Assembly: GCA_029287515.1 (NCBI GenBank)
Contig: JARFQZ010000085.1
Span: forward strand, 1 to 13,476
Origin: Lysobacterales bacterium
Lineage (GTDB): Bacteria > Pseudomonadota > Gammaproteobacteria > Xanthomonadales > SZUA-36
Reading direction: 5' to 3'
Length of the DNA: 13,476 nt
In this document: positions 5,734 through 12,078 of the stretch, piece after piece
How positions within the stretch are numbered: position 1 is the stretch's first letter
Layout: each line of letters opens with the position of its first letter
Program-made: the position numbers and the translations under genes
The notes under the pieces: generated by a model
What the model was told of the DNA's origin: nothing
The model's input: the letters and a program-made list of their open reading frames with translations, nothing else
The model's database searches: none

Positions 5734-8081
5734 TTTTCGTTTCAGACCGTCTGACAAGGCTGCTAATCGCTGCCGTCCTGGTTCTTTTTTCCGTGCAACT
5801 TTGCGCGGAAGATGGAGTTCTGCTCGATCTTTCCGTCGATAACGAAACCGGCAAGGTTTATCTTGAGATAGACACCCTGCCGGTCGAACTGCTTTATGTT
5901 ACGGCGCTGCAATCAGGCGTCGGGTCCAATGATCTCGGCCTGGATCGCGGCAGAATCGACAATACCCGACTGGTGCGTTTCGAGCGATATGGAAACCGGA
6001 TCCTGTTGCTGGAACCCAATCTCAGGTTCAGGGCCGTTACTGAAAACCAATCCGAACGCCGTGCCGTGAAAGAAGCATTCGCCCAGTCGGTGCTGGCCGG
6101 TTTCGCGGTGGAAAAAGACGAAAGCGGCCAGACCAGGATTGATCTGTCCCCCCTGCTCCTGTCCGACATCACACGCATATCTGACCTGATTACGGAACTG
6201 GAACAGGGCACTTTCGAGGTCGATCCTGACCGGACCGCCGTTGACGCAGCAAAGATCAAAAACTTCCCCCGCAATACCCTGATTCCGGTCGTCGTCACGC
6301 TTAAGGGTTCGCAACCGGGAACATTTATCCGTGATGTGACCCCGACGCCCGATTCGCTGACCGTGCGTATAAGTCACCAGTTCGTGCAGATCCCGGACGG
6401 AGAGTACACCCCGCGGGCGTTCCACCCCAGGTCCGGTTATTTTGACCTGTACTATCGTGATTATGCCGCCCCCCTGGGCGAGTCCCTGGACAAACGCCTG
6501 ATTTACAGGCACTCGCTGAGACAGGGTGAAACACTGCAGTATTATGTCGACAACGGCACGCCGGAACCGGTGCGCAGCGCGCTGCTGGAAGGTGCCTCCT
6601 GGTGGAAAGACGCCTTCGAAGCCGCCGGCTTTGAAAATGGTTTTGCCGTGGACGTTTTGCCGGAGGGCGTTGACCCCCTCGACGTACGCTACAACGTCAT
6701 CCAGTGGGTGCACCGCTCTACCCGCGGCTGGTCCTATGGCGGTAGTGTGGCCGATCCCCGCACCGGTCAAATCCTGAAAGGGCATGTCAGTCTCGGTTCG
6801 CTCCGGGTCCGCCAGGACCAGTTGATCGCCGAAGCCCTGACGGCACCGTTCACTTCCCCCGACACCCGGCCGACGGCGGCGATGAAAATGGCGCTGGCCA
6901 GGCTGCGGCAGTTGTCTGCACACGAAGTCGGACACACGCTGGGAATCGACCACAATTTTGCAGCTTCGTCATCGGGCGACGACTCGGTCATGGATTATCC
7001 GCATCCGAATCTCTACCTGGACCAGCAGGGGCAGGTCCGGCTGGACCAGGCTTACCAGGCAGGTGTCAGCCCCTGGGACCGCCTGGCCGTTCAATACGGT
7101 TACCAGGAATTTGACCCGGCTGATGAAGCAACGGGACTGGCCGGAATACTGGACCAGGCCCGGCAGCAGGGAATCGCATTCATCGCGGACCAGGATGCGC
7201 GAGTGCCTGGCAGCGCCCACGCCGGCGCCCATCTCTGGGATAACGGCACGGACGTGATGCAACGCCTGGATGAATTGCTGGCGATCAGGCAGACAGGGCT
7301 GGAAAAATTTTCCGGTTCGGTGGTCGCTGATGGAACCCCTTTGTTCGAATTGGAACGACGCCTTGTACCTGTCTATCTGCTGCACCGCTACCAGCTTGAA
7401 GCCACTGCGAAATTACTGGGCGGGCTGTATTACGACTATGGGCTCAAGGGTGACGAATCAACCAAACTGGAACCGGTCCAGGCAGAAGTCCAGCTGAAGG
7501 CGCTCGAGTCCATGCTGGGCCTGCTCAGCCCTGAGCGACTGGCCCTGCCTGAAAATCTGCGCTACCTTGTGCCCCCGCCGGTCAGTGGTTTTCGCAAGGA
7601 CCGTGAATTTTTCAGCGGACAATCCGGGGTTGGTTTCGACCACCTGTCCCCTGCCCGCGCCGGCGCCGACCTGGTCATCGCCGAATTACTGCAGCCACAG
7701 CGCCTGGCGCGTATTACCGAGCAAAACGCACTGGACCCGGAGCTGCCAGGAATTGAGATAGTGCTCGATTCGCTGCTGGAGGCAAGCCTGGATGCACCGC
7801 GGCCAAAGGACAGCTACCTGGCTGCCATACAGGCCGAAGTGGCCTGGCGGGTCGTGCGTGGCCTGATGGCGCTGACGTCGGACACTACAGCCACCGACAT
7901 CACCAGGGCCATTGGGACAGCCACGCTCATTTCCCTGGCCAACGATTTACAGGCGCCGGTCCGCAAAGGCGACCGCCAGGCTACTGCGTTACGTCATGAA
8001 ATAAGGAAATTTCTTGACGCCGAGGCTGCCGGCGAGAAACCTGCGCCGGAGCCGGTACCACCGGGTTCGCCGATCGGCTGA
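5730..8081 (+). CDS. Secreted zinc metalloprotease (DUF5117 / Met-zincin family)
   Basis: Predicted exported metallopeptidase of 783 residues. A signal peptide is clear: basic start with Arg7 and Arg11, hydrophobic LLIAAVLVLFSV, likely cut after LCA near residue 26. The middle (roughly 27-300) has the look of the DUF5118/DUF5117 region, with ELLYVTALQSGVGSNDLGLDRG and the IPVVVTL stretch. The zinc site HEVGHTLGIDH (398-408) is a full HExxHxxGxxH metzincin motif with catalytic Glu399, followed by the Met-turn SVMDYP (Met421), as in the DUF4953 domain. The C-terminus is proline-rich and acidic. Its GTG start overlaps the rho TGA (GTGA), and no better in-frame start precedes the signal peptide. 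Substrate unknown. No membrane anchor or lipobox is seen, so it is probably periplasmic or secreted. Confidence 0.88.
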   Translation: MIFVSDRLTRLLIAAVLVLFSVQLCAEDGVLLDLSVDNETGKVYLEIDTLPVELLYVTALQSGVGSNDLGLDRGRIDNTRLVRFERYGNRILLLEPNLRFRAVTENQSERRAVKEAFAQSVLAGFAVEKDESGQTRIDLSPLLLSDITRISDLITELEQGTFEVDPDRTAVDAAKIKNFPRNTLIPVVVTLKGSQPGTFIRDVTPTPDSLTVRISHQFVQIPDGEYTPRAFHPRSGYFDLYYRDYAAPLGESLDKRLIYRHSLRQGETLQYYVDNGTPEPVRSALLEGASWWKDAFEAAGFENGFAVDVLPEGVDPLDVRYNVIQWVHRSTRGWSYGGSVADPRTGQILKGHVSLGSLRVRQDQLIAEALTAPFTSPDTRPTAAMKMALARLRQLSAHEVGHTLGIDHNFAASSSGDDSVMDYPHPNLYLDQQGQVRLDQAYQAGVSPWDRLAVQYGYQEFDPADEATGLAGILDQARQQGIAFIADQDARVPGSAHAGAHLWDNGTDVMQRLDELLAIRQTGLEKFSGSVVADGTPLFELERRLVPVYLLHRYQLEATAKLLGGLYYDYGLKGDESTKLEPVQAEVQLKALESMLGLLSPERLALPENLRYLVPPPVSGFRKDREFFSGQSGVGFDHLSPARAGADLVIAELLQPQRLARITEQNALDPELPGIEIVLDSLLEASLDAPRPKDSYLAAIQAEVAWRVVRGLMALTSDTTATDITRAIGTATLISLANDLQAPVRKGDRQATALRHEIRKFLDAEAAGEKPAPEPVPPGSPIG

Positions 8082-8088
8082 ACCCGGT
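8060..8088. terminator. Shared hairpin between convergent metalloprotease and mdh
   Basis: ACCGGGTTC (8060-8068) pairs perfectly with GAACCCGGT (8080-8088); the loop holds GCC-GATC-GGC, which can add three more pairs past a bulged T79. The metalloprotease stop codon (8079-8081) lies inside the structure, and mdh ends at 8090 on the other strand. Position suggests a bidirectional terminator, but neither side has a real T-run. Confidence 0.6.
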
Positions 8089-8089
8089 T

Positions 8090-9067
8090 TCAGAGCAAGT
8101 CTTCTACCGCTGCTCTTTCTTCCCGCAATTCCACTTCCGTGGCGTTCATTCGTTCGCGGCTGAAGTCGTCGACATCCAGCCCCTGGACAATACGGTAATC
8201 GCCGTTTTCGCAGACGCAGGGGAAGGAGTAGATGATGCCGGGTTCAATTCCGTAGCTGCCATCCGCCGGAACCGCCATAGAGACCCAGTCGCCGTCAGGC
8301 GTTCCCAGCGCCCAGCTCCTGATGTGGTCGATTGCCGCGGAAGCCGCCGACGCTGCGCTTGAAGCGCCACGCGCCTTGATGATCGCCGCGCCGCGCTGCT
8401 GCACGTCGGGAATGAATGTATCGCGGTACCAGGACTGGTCCACGTCACCGGCCACCGTGTTGCCATCCACTTCGGCAAAGCGGATATCCGGGTACTGGGT
8501 GGAAGAGTGATTGCCCCAGATTATCATGTTGGAAAGATTCGAGTGATGGGTGCCCAGCTTGCCGGACAACTGTGCCAGGGCGCGGTTGTGGTCAAGGCGG
8601 GTCATCGCGGTGAAGTTACGAGGGTTGAGGCCTGGTGCGGCAGACTGGGCGATCAGGGCGTTGGTATTGGCGGGATTACCCACAACCAGTACCTTGATAT
8701 CGCGGCTGGCAACCTTGTTCATGGCCGCACCCTGCGGACCGAAGATGGCACCATTGGCAGACAACAGATCAGCGCGTTCCATGCCGGGACCGCGAGGCCG
8801 CGCTCCTACCAGTAACGCATAATCCGTATCCTGGAACGCCACCTCGGCATCATCGGTCGCGACAATATCCGTCAGCAGGGGGAATGCCGCGTCACGCAGT
8901 TCCATGACAACGCCCTCGAGCGCACCCAGCGCGGGCGTAATTTCAAGCAGTTGCAACACGACAGGCTGGTCAGGACCGAGCATATCGCCGGCTGCAATTC
9001 TGAAGCAAAGTTGGTAGCCTATCTGACCAGCAGCGCCGGTTATGGCGACTCTTACAGGACGTTTCAT
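8090..9067 (-). CDS. mdh: Malate dehydrogenase (NAD-dependent, cytosolic-type)
   Basis: Interconverts malate and oxaloacetate in the TCA cycle. At 325 residues it belongs to the Thermus/Burkholderia/Xanthomonas type rather than the 312-residue E. coli type. Seen motifs: the Rossmann loop GAAGQIG (11-17), the LLEI segment with Glu42 expected to bind the adenosine ribose of NAD, the mobile loop ARPRGPGMER with substrate Arg92 and Arg98, Asn131 in VVGNP, Asp159 in TRLDHNR with Arg162, and catalytic His187 in WGNHSS. The Ser/Ala-rich SSAASAASAAID helix is normal for this subtype. A strong ribosome site (AAGGAG, 9074-9079) lies six bases before the ATG. It is convergent with the metalloprotease and divergent from the GGT-family gene, so it looks monocistronic. 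Confidence 0.96.
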   Translation of the reverse strand: MKRPVRVAITGAAGQIGYQLCFRIAAGDMLGPDQPVVLQLLEITPALGALEGVVMELRDAAFPLLTDIVATDDAEVAFQDTDYALLVGARPRGPGMERADLLSANGAIFGPQGAAMNKVASRDIKVLVVGNPANTNALIAQSAAPGLNPRNFTAMTRLDHNRALAQLSGKLGTHHSNLSNMIIWGNHSSTQYPDIRFAEVDGNTVAGDVDQSWYRDTFIPDVQQRGAAIIKARGASSAASAASAAIDHIRSWALGTPDGDWVSMAVPADGSYGIEPGIIYSFPCVCENGDYRIVQGLDVDDFSRERMNATEVELREERAAVEDLL

Positions 9068-9100
9068 GGTTTACTCCTTAAAATCAATCAAATCTGCACT

Positions 9101-9106
9101 ATTCTA
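9101..9106 (-). promoter_or_regulatory. Candidate -10 element for mdh
   Basis: The minus strand reads TAGAAT here, one mismatch from TATAAT, and would place the transcript start near 9094, about 27 bases before the mdh ATG. No good -35 lies 16-18 bases upstream; TTGAAA is present but 25 bases away. Activator help or another promoter is possible. Confidence 0.35.
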
Positions 9107-9171
9107 GCCGATAATGAGCATCCACCGCCTGTTTCAAACGTTAATAATCTGCTTTTCGGGCAGTAATAATA

Positions 9172-9176
9172 GGGAG
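9172..9176 (+). promoter_or_regulatory. Ribosome binding site of the GGT-family gene
   Basis: GGGAG ends seven bases ahead of the TTG at 9184 and decides that TTG as start, which is needed to include the whole signal peptide (MIRFSAIIFLVAW). Confidence 0.65.
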
Positions 9177-9183
9177 CATTTTC

Positions 9184-10881
9184 TTGATCAGATTCTCAGC
9201 CATTATTTTCCTGGTTGCCTGGAGCAATTTCATCTTGGCAGCTGACCGCGTCACCGGCAAAATGTTTGCAACTCGCTCGGAGGTCATGGCGCCCAGCGCG
9301 ATGGCCGCCACCAGCCACCCGCTGGCCACGCAGATTGCTCTCGAAATCATGAGAAATGGCGGTAATGCGATCGACGCGGCCATTGCCGCCAATGCCGCGC
9401 TTGGCCTGATGGAACCGACCGGCAATGGCATCGGTGGCGATCTTTACGCGATTGTATGGGACGCGAAGTCTGGAAAGTTATACGGCCTGAATGGCTCCGG
9501 CCGCTCACCGCGTTCACTGACACGCGAGTGGTTTGAACAGAACGACATCGACAAAATTCCTCCTTTTGGTCCCCTGCCCGTCTCCGTCCCCGGAGCCGTG
9601 GATGGCTGGTTCATGTTGCATGATCGGTTTGGTACGCTGCCGATGACCCGCATCCTGCAGCCGACCATCGATTACGCCCGGAACGGACACCCGGTGCATG
9701 AAACCATCGCTTATTACTGGGGAAAATCAATCGAGGCCCGTGCGCCTTACCCTGGTTTTATCGAGCAGATGACCATTGACGGCCGGGCCCCGAATGCCGG
9801 CGAACTCTGGAAAAACCCGAATCTCGCCAATACACTGGAAACCATCGCGAAAGAGGGCCGTGACGCCTTCTACAAGGGAGACATCGCGAAAGTCATTGGC
9901 GAATATATGCAGGCCAATGACGGGTTCCTGTCCTATGAAGACATGGCGGCTCACACCGGCAACTGGGTCGAGCCGGTGTCCGTCAACTACCGCGGCTACG
10001 ATGTCTGGGAACTTCCACCCAACGGGCAGGGTATCGCCGCCCTGCAGATCCTGGGCATCATGGAGCAGTTCGACGTCGCTTCCATGGGCTTTGGGTCAGC
10101 GGATTACATTCACCTTTTCCTGGAGGCGAAAAAGCTGGCATTCGAGGACCGCGCCCGGTTCTACGCCGACCCGGAATACATGGACGTTTCGGTCGCAAGA
10201 CTCGTTTCCGAAGACTATGCCGCCAAGCGGGCCAGCTTGATCGACATGTCCGAAGCGGCCAAAACATTCCCTCACGGAGACCCGGAAAAACTGCGCGACG
10301 GCGATACGATTTACCTGACGACTGCCGACAGCCAGGGCAACATGGTGTCGCTGATCCAGAGCAACTATCGCGGCATGGGCTCGGGTATGACGCCCCCGGG
10401 CCTTGGCTTCGTGTTGCAGGACCGCGGGGAACTGTTCGACCTGCAAGCCGGCCACCCTAATTCCTACGAGCCAGGCAAACTGCCGTTCCACACCATCATT
10501 CCCGCCTTTGTCACGAAGGATGGCAAACCGCTGATCAGTTTCGGACTGATGGGCGGCGGCATGCAACCGCAGGGCCATGCCCAGATCGTGGTTAATCTGG
10601 TCGATTTCAAAATGGGCCTGCAGGAAGCGGGGGATGCGCCCCGTATCCACCATACCGGAAGCAGTGAGCCTACTGGCGAGTCCATGACCGACGGCGGCAC
10701 CGCAAACCTGGAAACCGGCATAGACTACGAGGTCATCCGGGAGCTGATGAAGCGGGGTCACAACATCGAATTCGCCCACGGCCCTTACGGCGGCTTCCAG
10801 GCTATTATGAAACATCCGGAATACGGTGTTTACATCGGTGCATCGGAATCCCGCAAAGACGGACAGGCTGCAGGGTATTGA
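9184..10881 (+). CDS. Gamma-glutamyltransferase-family hydrolase, exported
   Basis: Ntn-hydrolase of the GGT family, which cleaves itself into two chains and hydrolyses or transfers gamma-glutamyl or related acyl groups. The 565 residues begin with a signal peptide (hydrophobic 5-18, cut near ILAAD), so it acts in the periplasm or outside. Family marks: SHPLATQIALEIMRNGGNA early in the large chain, GGDLYAI, LPVSVPGAVDGW, NGQGIAALQ, and the C-terminal GPYGGFQAIM and AAGY. The predicted autocleavage and catalytic residue is Thr375, in GDTIYLTTAD. The canonical T-T/S-H-x-S context is replaced by TIYL, and the Gly-Gly loop reads GLMGGGMQPQGH, wording I associate with YwrD-like or cephalosporin-acylase-like members rather than E. 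coli Ggt. Substrate therefore uncertain. pdxB starts five bases after its stop, so they are likely cotranscribed. Confidence 0.9.
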   Translation: MIRFSAIIFLVAWSNFILAADRVTGKMFATRSEVMAPSAMAATSHPLATQIALEIMRNGGNAIDAAIAANAALGLMEPTGNGIGGDLYAIVWDAKSGKLYGLNGSGRSPRSLTREWFEQNDIDKIPPFGPLPVSVPGAVDGWFMLHDRFGTLPMTRILQPTIDYARNGHPVHETIAYYWGKSIEARAPYPGFIEQMTIDGRAPNAGELWKNPNLANTLETIAKEGRDAFYKGDIAKVIGEYMQANDGFLSYEDMAAHTGNWVEPVSVNYRGYDVWELPPNGQGIAALQILGIMEQFDVASMGFGSADYIHLFLEAKKLAFEDRARFYADPEYMDVSVARLVSEDYAAKRASLIDMSEAAKTFPHGDPEKLRDGDTIYLTTADSQGNMVSLIQSNYRGMGSGMTPPGLGFVLQDRGELFDLQAGHPNSYEPGKLPFHTIIPAFVTKDGKPLISFGLMGGGMQPQGHAQIVVNLVDFKMGLQEAGDAPRIHHTGSSEPTGESMTDGGTANLETGIDYEVIRELMKRGHNIEFAHGPYGGFQAIMKHPEYGVYIGASESRKDGQAAGY

Positions 10882-10888
10882 TGGATTG
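10872..10888 (+). promoter_or_regulatory. Start region of pdxB (AGGG plus TTG start)
   Basis: AGGG (10872-10875) lies ten bases before a TTG (10886-10888), and this TTG gives MKILVDQN, which aligns with the first residues of E. coli PdxB (MKILVDEN). A nearby ATG (10881-10883) is out of frame, and the earlier in-frame ATG at 10826 would add 20 non-homologous residues inside the GGT gene. Confidence 0.65.
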
Positions 10889-12013
10889 AAAATCCTCGTT
10901 GACCAGAATATCCGCGGTGCCGAGGAGACTTTCGGCCTCCATGGCGAACTCCAGTTCATGGAAGGCCGCCTTATTTCCGCCAGCGATGTGAAAGACGCGG
11001 ATGTACTGATTATCCGCACAGCGACCAGCGTAGACGGGAGCCTGCTGGAAGGCAGCAGTGTGGGCTTTGTAGGGACCACCAGCATCGGTACCGACCACCT
11101 GGACATCGACTGGCTGGACCGCAATGGAATAACCTGGAGCAACGCACCGGGCTGCAATGCCGATTCCGCCGCACAGTATACCCTTGCGATGATCTGGCTG
11201 GCCTGCGAACGCCTCGGGAAGCCTTTTTATGAACAGCGCGTTGGCATCGTGGGGCGCGGTAATGTCGGCTCACGCCTCGAGCGCCTCTTGCAAGCACTCG
11301 GCCTGGAAACCCTGGCCAATGACCCGCCGCTGGTTGACCAGGGTGAATCCGGGCTGGTGTCTCTGAACGAGGTATTGAACTGCGACATTGTAAGCCTGCA
11401 CGTACCGCTGGAAACCGAAGGACCCTACCCGACCATGCAGATGATCGACGCCCGCCAGCTTTCCAGAATGGCGGAAGGTGCCCTGCTGGTGAATGCCGCC
11501 CGGGGTGATGTCATCGACGGCGAAGCGCTTTTGAAGGTGCTGAAAACAGGGCGGCTGCATGCCGCACTGGATGTCTGGCCCGGTGAACCGTTGTTCAGCG
11601 CCGACCTGTTGCAACAGGTCGTCGTCGCCACACCGCATGTTGGAGGCTACAGCCTGGACGGCAAACGCAACGGAACCGACATGGTTTACCACGCTTTTTG
11701 CGAATGGGCCGGCATCGAACCACTAAATCCACCTGCGGGAAATGCTCCGACAGCCGGTGAACCGGAACTGGAGCTTAGGATCACCCCCGGTGATGATCCA
11801 ATGACATGTGCCCTCGAAGCAACCTGCTTCGTGCCGCACCACGATGAAGCAATGAGACGCCTGGTGTCCCTGTCGGTGGAACAGCGTGCTGCCGAATTCG
11901 ACCGCTTGCGCAAAGAATACCCCTCTCGCCGGGATTTCCATGCCTGGACCGTGCGGGGCGCCGACCCCGCCACGGCTGCTTTGCTTGCCCGGCTTGGCTT
12001 CTCAATCGGGTAA
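10886..12013 (+). CDS. pdxB: Erythronate-4-phosphate dehydrogenase
   Basis: NAD-dependent oxidation of 4-phosphoerythronate, second step of the DXP-dependent pyridoxal-phosphate route of gammaproteobacteria; cytoplasmic. From the TTG start it is 375 residues, against 378 in E. coli. Seen: N-terminal KILVDQN, FVGTTSIGTDHLD (61-73), NAPGCNADSAAQYTLA (86-101), NAD loop GRGNVG (123-128) in VGIVGRGNVGSRL, and the D-2-hydroxyacid dehydrogenase catalytic set Arg206 (NAARGD), Glu234 (WPGEP) and His251 (TPHVGGY). The C-terminal part with AAEFDRLRKEYPSRRDF and LLARLGF is the PdxB-specific dimerisation domain, which separates it from SerA and other relatives. Its close linkage to a secreted GGT-like enzyme has no obvious metabolic logic. 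A hairpin follows its stop by 14 bases. Confidence 0.95.
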   Translation: MKILVDQNIRGAEETFGLHGELQFMEGRLISASDVKDADVLIIRTATSVDGSLLEGSSVGFVGTTSIGTDHLDIDWLDRNGITWSNAPGCNADSAAQYTLAMIWLACERLGKPFYEQRVGIVGRGNVGSRLERLLQALGLETLANDPPLVDQGESGLVSLNEVLNCDIVSLHVPLETEGPYPTMQMIDARQLSRMAEGALLVNAARGDVIDGEALLKVLKTGRLHAALDVWPGEPLFSADLLQQVVVATPHVGGYSLDGKRNGTDMVYHAFCEWAGIEPLNPPAGNAPTAGEPELELRITPGDDPMTCALEATCFVPHHDEAMRRLVSLSVEQRAAEFDRLRKEYPSRRDFHAWTVRGADPATAALLARLGFSIG

Positions 12014-12027
12014 ATGAGTGATTGATT

Positions 12028-12047
12028 TTACAGGGGAAACCCTGTAA
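12028..12047 (+). promoter_or_regulatory. GNRA-capped hairpin between pdxB and bipA
   Basis: ACAGGG (12030-12035) and CCCTGT (12040-12045) pair perfectly around a GAAA tetraloop, extended by two T-A pairs to an eight-pair stem. No T-run follows, so it is not a standard terminator. It lies 31 bases before the bipA start and may act in the bipA leader or mark the pdxB mRNA end. Confidence 0.5.
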
Positions 12048-12063
12048 CGTGCGCGCGCCTGTC

Positions 12064-12070
12064 GGAAAGG
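12064..12070 (+). promoter_or_regulatory. Ribosome binding site of bipA
   Basis: GGAAAGG lies eight bases ahead of the GTG at 12079 and supports that codon as start; no ATG gives the complete P-loop N-terminus. Confidence 0.75.
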
Positions 12071-12078
12071 ACCGTACC

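Noticed and set aside
5913..6953. 346-codon minus-strand open frame opposite the metalloprotease
   Set aside because: The opposite strand encodes a signal peptide and a full zinc site in one frame; the antisense translation has no family character.
8330..8380. Ser/Ala repeat-like stretch in mdh
   Set aside because: The alternating Ser-Ala helix near the C-terminal third is a normal trait of this malate dehydrogenase subtype, not an expanded repeat.
10096..11157. 353-codon minus-strand open frame opposite the GGT gene and pdxB start
   Set aside because: It crosses the ggt-pdxB junction, shows no recognisable domain, and both plus-strand genes carry intact catalytic motifs.
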